A model generated the notes under the pieces. It saw nothing but the letters and a program-made list of their open reading frames with translations. It was not told where the DNA came from and did no database searches. Of a stretch of 64,000 nucleotides of DNA, positions 13,223 through 25,851 are shown piece after piece (position 1 is the stretch's first letter; each line of letters starts with the position of its first letter). Origin of the DNA: Ambrosia x helenae (lineage: Eukaryota; Streptophyta; Magnoliopsida; Asterales; Asteraceae); the NCBI GenBank assembly GCA_030844895.1, contig JAUTDX010007076.1, forward strand, positions 62,001 through 126,000, in the 5' to 3' direction. The position numbers and the translations under genes were made by a program.

Positions 13223-14634
13223 ATGTCGGACGCCGAGAGTGCCGCGCCGAGCTACGACAGTAGCATTCAGATTCTGCCACCCCCCACCGATCGAGGTCGT
13301 AGTACTCGACCCAGAGGACGATGACATGGAGGTAGACGCCGCCATGGGAGGAGCCGACAGCGACAGCTCCGATGAGACAGACCCCAGTGAGGACCCGGAG
13401 TGGGCCCCCGCTGGAGGAGACATGGCCGCCGCAGCTGACCTACCGATGGCAGGGGCACCACAGGCCAATCTGCCGCTAGTGCCACTACCTGCCGCACCGT
13501 TACCACCCCACCCCATTCGCGCCGTCAGGGATTTCCCTGCGGATTGCACAGGTCCCTCGAGACCCGCCCCCACACAGTCCGAGACCGTAGAGTCTCCCTT
13601 CGATCGACATGCCCACGTTGATCGTGAGCCATTACCCACCCCTCACATTCCCGTTCCCCCCGGGTATGAGGCTTGTGCCTCTTGCCCGAGGACATAACGG
13701 GTGGATCTCGGACGACTCCGACGACGAGTCGACAGCGTCGGTGGAGCACATTGCCATACCGATTCCACCGGCAGACCTGGAGGAGCCCGTTGCTCCGATG
13801 ATGGAGGACGCCCCTACCGCCCTACTCGCCCTACCAGAGCCCGTACCACAGGATGGGCCAGCCTCTGCTGGGCACATCCTAGAGGGTAGCTCAGCCCGTA
13901 GCTCTGAGTTACACCGAGCAGGCTTGGCAGCTTTCGCCACTGCGAGCCCCACTACCCCTACCGCCGTGATATCCGCTCCAGAGTGGGTCACCGTTACACA
14001 GCCCCTCATGGTCCCATTAGCCGAGCTCATAGCCCCCTCCTCAGCACCCATGACACTACCCATCACCACCTTTCCCATGCTACCACCCCTACCCGAGATG
14101 CCTACCATACCACCACCTGCACCGTTCACTGTGGGTGCAGGAGCCCCCTTTATGATACCACCACTCGCACCGTATACTCTAGGTGCAGGGGACCCATACC
14201 AGATACCACCTCACTTCACCCCTGGATTTTTGGGTTTTGCTCAGCCCTTCCCATCCCTACCGATGCCAGACATAGTCGGCCCATCCCAGCCGACGTACAC
14301 CGATATCCCCGGGCCGTCACAGCCCCACGGGATGACCCCATTATCCGGACCGGCCTGGTCCAAGGTGATCTCGTTAGAGAGCGACTTCCGGATCCTCGCT
14401 GACACAGTACAGCGTACGGTAAGTCAGATGGATCAGCAGGCCCGTCTCATGTGGGCCCGGATCATAGACGCCAGGGATGCGCTGGCACACTACGCAGAGG
14501 AGCTCCTGCATATGGATGCACTATGTGGGATCACCGGCGACACGCACTTTGCGCACCGCCAGTTCCTCTACGAGCGTATCACGACCATTAGTATGTCCAT
14601 CAGCATGTACGCTCCCCAGTACCAGTATCCTTAG
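13223..14634 (+). pseudogene. Element B accessory ORF between LTR and gag, Pro/acidic-rich, frameshifted
   Basis: A GC-rich coding stretch unlike the surrounding AT-rich DNA. ATG 13223 opens with MSDAESAAPSYDSS; the coding signal passes to a second frame near 13285 and to a third near 13660, then runs to a stop at 14634. About 470 residues in total. The middle has acidic patches (DPEDDDMEVD, DSDSSDETDPSEDPE, SDDSDDE), the centre is very proline-rich (PPLAPYTLGAG-type repeats at about 14100-14230), and the C-terminal ~90 residues look helical. I recognise no enzyme domain. I recall similar Pro/acidic ORFs upstream of gag in some Asteraceae elements. Two frameshifts make it a pseudogene here. 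Confidence 0.65.
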
Positions 14635-15077
14635 CCACCACCGCAGTAGACGGGGAGACATCCCCGATATATATGTAGTAGTAGTGACATGTTAGCATAG
14701 CAGGGATTGCAGCGCTAGTTTTGCATTTTTTTGCCCAGCCGAGCGGGGTGTGCCGGCATATGACACTATGTTTTTATTATTTCAAACGATGTATGAGGGA
14801 TGCTATCCCCATTTTGTTATTATGAACAAAGCGTTGTACTCGTATTATTGAAATTAATGAGAATCTTATTGTTATAATGGTAAAATGTGTGATTATATGA
14901 CTGTGATTGTCTGTGATTGTTATTACTTACTTTACATATTGGGATTTGTGCGATTGTGTGGTGATGATTTTATTGTTTATTATGTTCATGTGATGAGTTG
15001 CTATTTATACTTGTGTATGACAATGATTGTTTGAATGTATGTCAAAGATTAACTCTAATAATTGTTATTGAAGTAAC
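14635..15077 (+). other. Spacer between accessory ORF and gag of element B
   Basis: 443 bp, T-rich and without an ORF of note. It could be the 3' untranslated part of the accessory transcript or the leader of gag; no specific signal is seen. Confidence 0.5.
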
Positions 15078-16731
15078 ATGGCACCAACCACAAGAAGCAA
15101 CAGTGGCAACGACGCATTGCCCATGACACCCGCTGAACTTGAAACCTTGGTCTTGGAGCGTATAGCTCAAGCCATCGCGGAACATGAGGCTGCTCGCACC
15201 GAGAGGTCACGAGACAGGACCGGGAGTGATCAACGTGAGACCTCCCCTACTGGTAAGAGGTTTATGAATAAATGCAAGAGCAATAGGAGATTATCCTAAA
15301 GCTCCTATCCCATAATAACGTACCCCCTTATTATTGCAGAAACTGCCTCGCGAGAGCGTGGCTGCACATTCAAGGCTTTCCTGGACTGCAAGCCACTCAA
15401 CTTCAGTGGCACTGAGGGATCCGGCGGACTAGTCAAATGGTTCGAAAAGACTGAAGCGGTGATCCGTATCAGCAGCTGTACCCCCCGACAGACCGTTATG
15501 TATTCCAAGAATTTGTTCCTCGATCAAGCATTGACATGGTGGAACAGCCAGGTTCAGTCACTGGGAGACAATGCTGCATACTCCCTAACCTGGTTGGAAC
15601 TAAAAGAACTCATGATTGCTGAATACTGCCCGGCCAGTGAAGTGCAGAAATTGGAAACTGAATTCTGGAACCTCACCATGAGAGGAGCAGACGTAGCGGG
15701 ATACACATCCAGATTCCACGACCTATCACGACTGGTTCCCCGTTTGGTCACCCCGGAGAGCAAGAAGATTGAAAGGTACTTGTTCGGATTGGCGCCACAA
15801 ATCCGTAGCATGGTCACTTCTTCCAAACCCACAACCATGCGCGAAGCCATCGATCTCGCTCTAAGCCTTACTGAGGATGCCATCCGAATGGGCACCTTGA
15901 TCCGGAAAGTGTCAGGACTGAAGATTTCGGAGCCCAGTAGCGTGGAAGGTAAAAATTTGGGTTCAAACTCAGTAGTTGGGACTAGTGATCAGGGAAACAA
16001 GCCAAGGTTTGGGAAACGGAAACGTAATGACGGGAAGAAGGATGGATCATCGGGTGGTTCAGGCAAGAAAGGGAAAGGGTATGTAGCCACAGGACGTGGA
16101 AACAATTGAAAACAAGGTTATCAAGGAAAGAATGAGGTGATCTGTGGTAAGTGCCGCCGTTCTGGGCACAAGACTGAAGAATGTCGATCAGGAGCACCGA
16201 AAACCGGAGGAGCAAGACCCTGCTTCGCATGCGGGTCGCCTGATCATTGGAAGAGGGATTGCCCTAAGCTCAACAACCAAGCACGCGGATGGGCATTTGT
16301 GATTGGAGCTGGTGATACACGACAGGACCCTAACGTGGTCACTGGTACGTTCCCTCTAAATGGTCATTATGCTTCTGTATTGTTTGATACCGGTGCCGAT
16401 TTTAGCTTCGTATCTGTTGAGTTTAAAAGGTTACTTGGGCTAAAAACTAGTAAGCTAGATACACCTTACTCTATAGAACTGGCTAACGGTAAGACTATAG
16501 AAACACGAGAAGTAGCGAAAGATTGTAAGTTGGATCTCTGCGGTCACGAGTTTGGCATTGACCTATTACCGGTCGTACTGGGAAGTTTTGACATAGTCAT
16601 TGGCATGGATTGGTTATCCGCACACCATGCCGTCGTTGTTTGCGACGACAAAATAATTCAAGTTCCCCTCGCGAACGGAGAAACTCTATCGATTCAAGGG
16701 AAAGGCGTGGAACACCACTAAGAATTATTAC
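15078..16731 (+). pseudogene. gag: Element B gag and protease (decayed)
   Basis: Structural capsid/nucleocapsid protein followed by aspartic protease of a Ty3/Gypsy chromovirus. Start ATG 15078 (MAPTTRSNSG). Exon 1 ends at 15252 and exon 2 begins at 15340 after a likely intron; exon 2 carries the gag core (LDCKPLNFSGTEG, ALTWWNS, EYCPASEVQKLE). Two CCHC knuckles follow: CGKCRRSGHKTEEC and CFACGSPDHWKRDC. The protease has VLFDTGADFSFVS. Damage: an in-frame TGA at 16107-16109 before the knuckles, and a frameshift near 16715 between protease and RT. Element C gives the intact counterpart of every block. Confidence 0.88.
15253..15339 (+). other. Predicted intron in gag of element B (87 bp, phase 1)
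   Basis: GTAAGAGG...TTATTATTGCAG. Removing it joins the short N-terminal exon to the gag core in frame at phase 1, whereas reading through meets a stop at 15297-15299. Element C has an intron at the equivalent place and phase. Confidence 0.75.
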
Positions 16732-18380
16732 GTGCATGAAGGCCCGAAAGTGTTTAAGGAAGGGTCTCATCGCATTTTTAGCGCACGTCGTAGATAAGAA
16801 GGCCGACGAGCGAAAACTGGAAGACATTCCGATAGCCAGAGATTTTCCTGACGTATTCCCAGAAGATTTGCCGGGGTTGCCACCACCTCGACAAGTCGAG
16901 TTCCGCATTGACCTTGTTCCCGGAGCTGCTCCCGTAGCACGATCGCCATATCGCCTAGCTCCATCCGAGATGCAGGAACTGTCCAGCCAACTGCAAGAAC
17001 TACTGGACAAGGGTTTCATAAGACCGAGTTTCTCACCTTGGGGAGCTCCCGTCTTATTTGTGAAAAAGAAAGATAGCACCTTTCGTATGTGCATTGACTA
17101 CCGAGAACTAAACAAGCTAACCATTAAGAATCGCTATCCTCTCCCCAGGATCGACGATTTGTTTGATCAACTCCAAGGATCCAGCTTTTATTCAAAGATC
17201 GATCTAAGGTCCGGCTATCACCAATTGCGTATCCAAGAAGAGGATGTACCAAAAACAGCGTTCAGGACTCGTTATGGGCACTATGAATTTTTGGTAATGC
17301 CATTCGGTTTAACCAACGCACCGGCCATTTTCATGGACTTAATGAATCGCGTGTGTAAGCCGTATTTGAATAAATTCGTCATTGTTTTTATTGATGACAT
17401 CTTGATCTATTCACGCACCAGAGAAGACCACGAAAACCACCTTCGTTTAATCCTGGAGGTCCTACGTAAAGAGAAGCTCTATGCTAAGTTCTCGAAATGT
17501 GACTTTTGGATTCGAGAAGTCCACTTCCTAGGCCACGTGGTGAATGAAAAAGGTATACATGTCGATCCCGCCAAGATCGAGGCAATTAAAAATTGGGACG
17601 CCCCTAGAACTCCTACCGAAGTACGACAGTTTCTTGGCCTTGCGGGTTATTACAGAAGGTTCATCGAGAACTTTTCTAAGATAGCACAGTCTTTGACCAT
17701 GCTAACCCAAAAGGATAGGAGGTTCGAGTGAACGGAAAAGCAAGAAACCGCATTTCAGATGCTAAAAGAAAAGTTGTGTGGCGCTCCAATATTGTCACTC
17801 CCCGATGGAACGGAAGATTTTGTAGTTTACTGTGACGCCTCTCATCAAGGCTTAGGTTGCGTGTTGATGCAACGAGAAAAAGTGATAGCGTATGCTTCCA
17901 GGCAACTAAAGATCCACGAGAAGAATTACACTACACACGATTTGGAATTGGGAGCAGTGGTATTCGCTCTCAAAATTTGGAGACATTATTTATATGGAAC
18001 TAAGTGCACAATCTTCACTGATCACAAGAGTTTGCAACACATCTTTGATCAGAAGGATTTGAACATGCGACAACGGCGATGGGTCGAATTATTAAACGAT
18101 TACGATTGTGAGATAAAGTACCATCCTGGAAAGGCGAACGTTGTGGCCGAAGCCTTAAGTCGCAAAGAACTGGTTAAGCCATTGCGTGTCCGAGCTTTGG
18201 GTTTAACTATCCACACGAACCTGACTGACCGGATTCGTGAAGCTCAAATTAACGCTCTTAAGCCCAAGAATGTCAAAGGTGAAAGATTGCGGAAGATGGT
18301 TGATTCACTGGAGCCAAAGGCGGATCAAACCTTGTATTTCATGAATAGAATTTGGGTACCAGTGTATGGTGGATTGCGTG
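16732..18380 (+). pseudogene. pol: Element B pol, reverse transcriptase and RNase H (decayed)
   Basis: RT signature blocks are in order: FRMCIDYRELNKLTIKNRYP, YSKIDLRSGYHQ, LVMPFGLTNAPAIF and FVIVFIDDILIYS with the catalytic DD. RNase H follows with FVVYCDASHQGLGC, the conserved Glu in LELGAVVFAL, and FTDHKSLQHIF. One in-frame TGA (17729-17731) stands where element C has TGG (Trp), between RT and RNase H. The ORF is then cut after GGLR by insertion of element C at GCGTG (18376-18380); translation resumes at 34442 with the integrase zinc domain. Confidence 0.9.
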
Positions 18381-21024
18381 TGTCACACCCTCAAAATCCA
18401 CTTGCAGAGTTTTACCGCGAGGCGCATGACAAACCAGGATCTAAACCAACGATCACAATAAACAAATCTAAATGAACATATGCAATTTCAAAAACATAGT
18501 TTAAAATCCCCAAATACAGCGGAAGCTTATTCTCAAAACATAATCCAAAAGTAACCCAAATGTTCAACGTTTGAAAACCATGCAATCCTAACTAGACGCC
18601 GTGCAGACGCGTGCGCCCTAGTTCCATTGTGCTACCTTAGCGACCTGAGAAAACATGTAAGAGTTTACGTCAGCACAAAAATGCTGGTGAGTTTACAGGT
18701 TTTGTAATCAAGTACCAAGTTCAACCTGTCCATACTATAACAATTTGCAAACCAAAGTACGCTAGCTAGGCGTATGTTTTGTTACGTCTACGATTGGAAA
18801 ACCATTACTAACTCGCAAACCAGAAGTTGTGCCCGAATAGTAAACCTGTTCCTGTTTGAGACAATATGCACTCGCCCGGCCCTCCAAGCCGACGAGCGGG
18901 GTTGGTCACTCCCAATAGATCTATTCACATTTCCCCGTTGTGCTAACCCGCACATTCATGGTTTCCCCCGGGACTTCCAAAGATCGTATAGTAAACCACA
19001 GAAACCCATAGTATGACAGTTGTTACCAAAACATAAGTTTAACACATGTTTTCTCCCCCAAAAAGTGAAACCAGTTAAAAGAGGGGCCGTAAACTCACCT
19101 TAGGTTGCGTTACTTCGATATACGAATAATATCAGCAAGCTATGCTAGCCCCGTAAAGCGGCGACCTAACATATGACAGTTACAAGTACTTAGACTAATA
19201 ACCCGTAGGTTAGTTAGTCCCTAGATGTCCAGACCATAACCAAGTTCGTTTGAAAACACCGTGACTGTTAAATTAACCCAAAGTACAAGACTCGACATCC
19301 CATTGGTGACCCGAGACTCCCCGTTGTTATACGTACACTCTCAAACATACAATCATGCAATCACACTTAACATACGTTAAAGTCCAACAAGTTATAGCAC
19401 GTAGTTCAAGTATCACATAAATAAGTCCGAACACATGTTACCAAGTTATTAGGTATGTTACGGGGTTCCTAGCATGTTCCTAGGTGTCAAATCGGGTCTC
19501 GGAATGTCAAACTATACTTACAGCAGCAGTACAGGCGATTAGGAAAAGTCAACTAGCGATTATGAAAGTCAACAGGCATTTAGGAATGCTAATTGCCTAT
19601 ACTATAGGCAATTAGGGTCATAAGACATGCAAATCATGAGTCTATAGGCGATTAGGTCATAAGACATGCATTTCAGGACTTAACTAGCAATTAGGATCAC
19701 AATTGCATGCAACGAAGGCAATTAGCCCTCCAATTGCCTATACTATAGGCGATTAGGGTGTCATATCAGGCGATTAGCCTCCTAATCGCCTATAGCATAG
19801 GCGATTAGGGTTGCTAATCGCCTACAGCATTGCTGTTCCGGTTTTTCGCGCGTTTAACACTCCAAATCAATCCCAGAACGTGTGTAAACATCAAATATCA
19901 ACCAAACAACTATATCAAACATATATCCATCAAAATCCTTCGTTTAACCTCGATCTATCAGCCCTGAATGCAATCATGTATCTTAAAGACAATACACATA
20001 ACATGAAACATCACATTAGCATGCAAAACTGTAACCCTAATTAACAATAACTCAGATTTCATCATCATGCTATCATCATCAATCTGTAACTACCTTAATA
20101 ACATGTTAATCATCCTTCTTGAATCATAAAACCCTATCTTTTAATCATAAACACACATATAACATGCATGATAGTTAGAATCCGATTAACAATGCTTATT
20201 AACGATTTTCAGAAGACTTATTTGTTTTAAAACAGGTCTGGACCATTAGGGATTCAATAAAAACGTTAATAAAGGTTGCATGAATGAAAACCACACCTTA
20301 GATTTGTGATAGATTGATGTAATAGGCTTGAAATCTTGTGTTTTGATCCAAAATCGTGTTCCAGAGGTTGAGTGTGTGTTTGGGCGAGTTGTGGGACGAC
20401 TAGGGTTGCTAATATGAAGTTTAGGAGGTCAAGTATTGTATTTATAGTCGTTTTTAGTCGTCCAGCACGTTCCATGCGATTATGCAGCAGTTACACGCGA
20501 TTAGGGTTGCTAATCGCATGACATTACATGCAATTAGGGTCTAATCGCCCCCTAGGGCATGCGATTAGCACCCAATCGCCCCCAATGAGGCCCAATCGCA
20601 CCCCTTATAGGCGATTAGCCTCCCCTAATCGCCTATAGGGGTTGGTTCCGTGTATTTTGCGCGTTAAACCCCGTTTTAACATATGTTAACACATTTTCAC
20701 ATACCGACAAGTCACATAATAATTGTAAACACATAATACTTGCAAACAAACATATTCACCCCCGTTCACCAATTCCCGGGACTCGAGACTTGTATGTTCC
20801 CTATGCTCTGACGATTCTACGAATCGTCACCACTTGTACACTTGGTTAAGGACTGACATCTAATGCACCTCTAGACTAACATCCGATGATCCTCTATACT
20901 AAACTGATAGTTCCCGAACCATAACACGACTTAACTAACCCAGTTAAGTATAATATACGCGTGACTCGCTAAGGTAGACTTTGATCTAGACCACGTTGTT
21001 AACCAGAATTTGCCGGGTGTCACA
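18381..21024 (-). mobile_element. Element C, 3' LTR (2.64 kb)
   Basis: TGTCACACCCTC...GCCGGGTGTCACA, preceded by TSD copy GCGTG. Nearly identical to 31790-34436, with about a dozen substitutions and several single-base indels by eye, so the insertion is young. It carries many GGCGATTAG/CTAATCGCC motifs (19525-19830 and 20465-20645) and a TATAAATA box on the minus strand at 20439-20446. The ORF at 18774-19016 recurs identically in the other LTR and is not coding. Confidence 0.95.
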
Positions 21025-21175
21025 TCATCCCCACGTTAAAAGAATTTTCGTCCCACAAATTGCACAAGTACCAAAAGGAATAACGAAAGAAATAGATAAA
21101 AGATAGAAACCAAAAGAGAGGTTTACCCGAGTTGTCACATCATCCCCACGTTAAAAAGGAATCTCGCCCCGAGAT
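21025..21175 (-). other. 3' untranslated region and duplicated polypurine tract of element C
   Basis: On the minus strand a purine-rich TTTTAACGTGGGGATGA abuts the 3' LTR, as a polypurine tract should. The block TGTCACATCATCCCCACG occurs here twice, once across the LTR junction (21018-21035) and again at 21135-21152, just after the gag-pol stop. The second copy includes the first LTR bases, so it looks like a duplicated tract plus LTR tip. Confidence 0.7.
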
Positions 21176-24100
21176 TCATTCAGCTGCAATGGAGACATAT
21201 CTCGATTCGAACGCTTCCTTAGGAAAGAGATGAGGATACTTAGACTTCATCTGATCCTCCCGTTCCCAAGTGTACTCTGGTCCCCGGTTCGAGTTCCAGC
21301 GAACCTTAACAATGCGAATCTTGCTATGACGTAGGCTACGAATCTTGTAATCAAGAATCTCAACAGGTTCCTCCACAATCCGAAGACGATCATCAACCTT
21401 GATCTCTTCCAGTGGAACAATGAGAGACTCGTCAGCCAGACACTTCTTTAAGTTGGGCACATGGAAGACGTTATGTACGTTGCCGAGCTCCGTTGGTAAA
21501 TCAAGACGATACGCCACCGGTCCAATCCGTTCCAGGATCGTAAATGGACCGACATACCGAGGGTTGAGTTTGCCACGCTTCCCAAAGCGTATGACGCCCT
21601 TCCACGGTGAAACTTTTAGAAGTACCCTGTCATCAACTTGGAATTCCAATGGCTTGCGACGCTGATCAGCATAACTCTTTTGCCGATCTCGTGCCGCTGC
21701 CAACCGGTTACGAATCTGTACGATCTTTTCCGAAGTTTCGTACACTAGCTCAGGCCCAGTGAGTTGACTCTCACCCACCTCAGCCCAACAAAGAGGAGAC
21801 CGGCATTTCCGCCCGTACAGTGCCTCGAACGGAGCTGCCTTGATGCTCGTGTGGTAACTGTTGTTGTAAGAGAATTCTACGAACGGTAGGTGAGCTTCCC
21901 AACCTTTGCCAAAATCGATCACACATGCCCGCAGCATGTCTTCTAAGGTTTGAATCGTGCGTTCACTCTGCCCGTCAGTCTGTGGGTGATAAGCTGTACT
22001 CATGTCCAGCTGGGTACCCAAAGCCTTGTGCAAAGATTTCCAGAAGTGAGAAGTAAAGTGGGAGTCACGATCCGAAATAATAGAAACCGGCACCCCGTGC
22101 TTAGAAACAACTTCCTTCAGATAAAGACGGGCCAAACGATCCATGGTGTCGGTCTCCTTAATAGCGAGAAAATGGGCTGATTTCGTCAACCGATCAACAA
22201 TCACCCATATCTTATCATTCCCGCTGGGTGACTTAGGTAGTTGCGTGACAAAATCCATTGTAATCCGTTCCCACTTCCACTCTGGAATTTCAGGTTGTTG
22301 CAAGAGACCCGACGGTTTCTGGTATTCCACCTTGACCTTAGCACAGGTCAAGCATTTGCTCACGTATGAGGCTATATCCGACCTCATGTTTGGCCACCAG
22401 TAAAGCACCTTCAGATCTTGGTACATCTTATCCGAACCAAGATGAATAGAATACCAGGACTTGTGAGCCTCATCTAGGACAAGCTCCCGAAGTCCCCCGA
22501 ATAAAGGAACCCATATGCGTTCTGCGAAGTAGTGCAGGCCATCAGGCCTTCGCTCGAGGTGCTTGTCGGCACCGTGCATAGTCTCAGCTTTAAGGTTTTC
22601 CTCCTTCAAAGCTTCTAACTGGGCAGAACGGAGTTGGTCAGGTAGAGAGGAATGAATGGTGAGCTGCAACGCCCGAACGCGACGAGGTTTAATTGATTCC
22701 TTCCTGCTCAAGGCGTGTGCTACTACATTCGCCTTGCCAGGATGGTACTTAATGGCGCAATCATAGTCATTCAGAAGTTCAATCCAACGACGCTGTCGTA
22801 TGTTCAAATGTTGTTGGTCGAAAATATGTTGAAGACTCTTGTGATCGGTGTAGATGGTGCATTTGGTACCGTACAAGTAATGTCTCCAAATTTTCAACGC
22901 GAAAACCACTGCACCCAACTCCAAGTCATGGGTGGTGTAGTTCTTTTCGTGCACCTTGAGTTGACGAGAAGCGTACGCAATCACTTTCTCGCGTTGCATC
23001 AACACGCAACCGAGACCATGAATAGAAGCATCACAGTAAACAACGAAATCATCGGGGCCTTCAGGCAAGGACAAAATAGGAGCAGAACAAAGATTAGACT
23101 TTAGTTCTTGAAATGCCGACTCTTGTGGTTCACCCCAGTCGAATTTTCTATCCTTCTGAGTAAGAGTGGTGAGGGGTTGAGCGATCTTCGAGAACCCCTT
23201 AATGAAACGACGATAATAGCCCGCAAGGCCTAGAAATTGCCGCACCTCAGTTGGCGTCTTTGGTGCTCCCCAGTCCTTGATCGCTTCAATCTTAGCTGGA
23301 TCGACATGAATTCCTAGTTCATTAACCACATGTCCTAGGAACTTAACTTCGCGTAACCAAAAGTCACACTTTGAGAACTTAGCGTAAAGCTGTTCCCGTC
23401 GCAAAAGTTCCAAAACCAAACGCAGGTGTTCCTCGTGTTCGGTCTTGTTCTTGGAGTAAATCAGGATATCATCAATAAACACAATGACGAACTTGTCAAG
23501 ATATGGTTTGCAAACGCGATTCATCAAGTCCATGAAAACCGCCGGTGCGTTGGTGAGACCGAAAGGCATGACCAAAAATTCGAAATGGCCATAACGTGTA
23601 CGAAAGGCAGTCTTTGCAACGTCAGCTTCCCTTACGCGCAACTGGTGATAACCGGACCTTAAATCAATCTTGGAGTAGTAACTAGAACCCTGGAGTTGGT
23701 CGAATAGATCATCAATACGTGGAAGAGGATAACGGTTCTTAATGGTCACCTTGTTCAATTCTCTATAATCCACACATAATCGAAAACTTCCATCCTTCTT
23801 CTTAACGAACAGAATCGGGGCTCCCCAAGGGGATGAACTTGGTCTGATGAAACCCTTGTCCAAGAGTTCCTGTAACTGACTGGACAATTCCTGCATCTCG
23901 GGAGATGCAAGACGGTAGGGGGCCCGAGCAATAGGAGCAGCCCCTGGTACAAGATCAATACCGAACTCAACCTGACGATGGGGAGGAAGACCAGATAAAT
24001 CATCAGGAAATACATTAGGAAACTCGCGTACAACAGGAATATCGTCGATCTTCTTCTCATCGGTAGAGAAAACAGATAAAAGTGCCAAAACGGCCGAGTA

Positions 24101-25802
24101 ACCCTTTCGAAGATACTTAAGGGCTTTCATGCTGGAGATGAGATTTAGCGGAGCACCGCCCTTGATACCGTACACAGAAAGGAATTCTCCATCAGGGAGA
24201 GGAATCCGAATAATCTTTTCGTAACAAACGATCTCAGCGCGATACAAAGACAACCAATCCATGCCTACAACAACGTCAAAACTACCCAAAGGTACCGGCA
24301 TAAGGTCGATGGGGAACGACAAACCCGACAACTCTAGTTGACACTCCCGAAGGATACAAGTAGCTTCAATCTTTTTACCGTCATCCAACTCAATTAAATA
24401 CTTAGCCTCTAATGGTACGGGTACTACATCTAGCAGTCGACTAACTTCCATAGATATAAAACTTTTATCGGCACCGGAATCAAATAAAACACTAACAGAG
24501 CGATTATTGAGAAGGAACGTACCGGTAACTGTGTCAGGATCCTGCCTAGCCTCTGCGGCTCCAATGACGAAGGCACGTGCATTCCTGCCACCGCCCCCGT
24601 TGTTCCCATTACCGTTGTTCCTGCCCTGCTTCAGTTTCGGGCACTCCTTCTTGTAATGCCCAGTCTCCACACAGTTGTAACATCCCTGTCTTCCCGTAGT
24701 TCCTTGAGTAGTAGGAGCCGAGTTAGTAGTTGGGGCCTGGGTCGATGGAAGTGTCGCCCGACAGTCTTTAGCAAAATGCCCCAGTCGCTGACAACGATGG
24801 CAACGATTACGGTCGCAGTCCCCCTGGTGATGACGCCCACACTTGTTGCATTTAGGTAATTTTCCCGCATAACCACCCTGTTTGTTACCAGAAGAAGAAC
24901 CCCCGTTATCGAATCTCTTACCCTGCTGTGCTGGCACAGATCCTTTCCCCTCATTATCCCACTTACGCTTGTTACTCTCCGGGGCCTTGACAGTCGAACC
25001 CTTAGCAGGCAAGATACCCTCATTCACCTTCAAGTTTGTCATCCTGTGAGCCGATCGGACCACCTCTGAGTATGTAGGATGATTTCCCGCAGCCACCAAC
25101 CCTGCGATCTCTGGTACTAGCCCCGAGATATAGTGTTCAATCCTCCTATATTCTGGCACATGCAGATCAGGACACAGCACTGCCAACTCATTACGCCTTA
25201 CCGTATACTTTTCAATCTCGGACCCAGTCATCTTGAGGTTCCACACCTCGTGCTCTAACTTCTGAACTTCTTCTCTGGGACAGTACTCTCGCTTCAGCAG
25301 TTGAACAAAATTTTCCCAAGGCATAGCATAAGCCTCCCCTATCCCCATATTCTGGGTGATGTTGTTCCACCAGGTCAAAGCAACATCCTGGAATAACGCA
25401 GCAGCATACTTGACTCGATCCTCTGGGAGACAGTTGCACATCAGAAACACTGACTCCACCTTTTCCAGCCACCTGAGCAAACTCACCGCACCCTCAGTGC
25501 CAGAGAATTCCTGGGGCTTACAGTCCCGAAACATCTTGTAGGTACACATGGGTGGGGGTGGGTTAACAGGACCACCTGAAATGAAACGTATGAGAAACCA
25601 CGAAGAATGTAAACAAGGTTTACTAATGAGGCAAAAGTGGATAAATCAACTTACCACCACCATTGTGCCCTAACTGGAAGGCAGCTTGTAGCAAGTTGTT
25701 CAGATCTTCCTGTGATAGGTTTACACCTCCACGACCACCACCGCGACCACCACCACGTCCACCGTTGCGGCCACCTCCACGTCCTCCTCGTACTCCAGAC
25801 AT
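21176..25802 (-). CDS. gag-pol: Element C gag-pol polyprotein, intact chromovirus (two exons)
   Basis: Encodes capsid, protease, reverse transcriptase, RNase H and integrase. Exon 1 is 25802-25655 (MSGVRGGRGGG, Gly/Arg-rich); exon 2 is 25575-21176; joined length about 1515 residues with no stop. Numbering from Met at 25549: gag core 1-180; zinc knuckles near 234-245 (non-canonical), 250-263 (CHRCQRLGHFAKDC) and 290-303 (CYNCVETGHYKKEC); protease FDSGADKS at 356; RT with FIDD at 691-694; RNase H with YCDAS at 838 and TDHKS at 901; integrase zinc site H1029, H1036, C1066, C1069; catalytic D1099, D1160, E1196 with the D35E spacing; and a C-terminal chromodomain near 1395-1450 (EEPVEILDYKIR, VKVRWNSNRGPEYTWE). 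The chromodomain points to the Tekay/Del-like branch. All catalytic residues are present, so it may be autonomous, although element D interrupts its leader. Confidence 0.93.
25576..25654 (-). other. Predicted intron in gag of element C (79 bp, phase 1)
   Basis: On the minus strand it runs GTAAGTTG...TTCATTTCAG. Splicing joins the Gly/Arg-rich exon (ending LGHNGG) to the exon continuing GGPVNPPPPMCTYKM in frame. Without splicing the first exon ends at a stop shortly after the donor. Confidence 0.8.
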
Positions 25803-25851
25803 GATTATGACAGAAAGAACGAGAAAATTTAGTTTCACAGCTAATGGTAAC

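Noticed and set aside
13145..14129. Minus-strand ORFs opposite the accessory ORF of B
   Set aside because: High GC content removes stops on both strands; only the plus strand has the ordered acidic and proline pattern and the right orientation in the element.
18774..19016. 80-codon plus-strand ORF, also present at 32186-32428
   Set aside because: Both copies lie at the same place in the two LTRs of element C on the antisense strand; duplication comes from the LTR, not from coding constraint.
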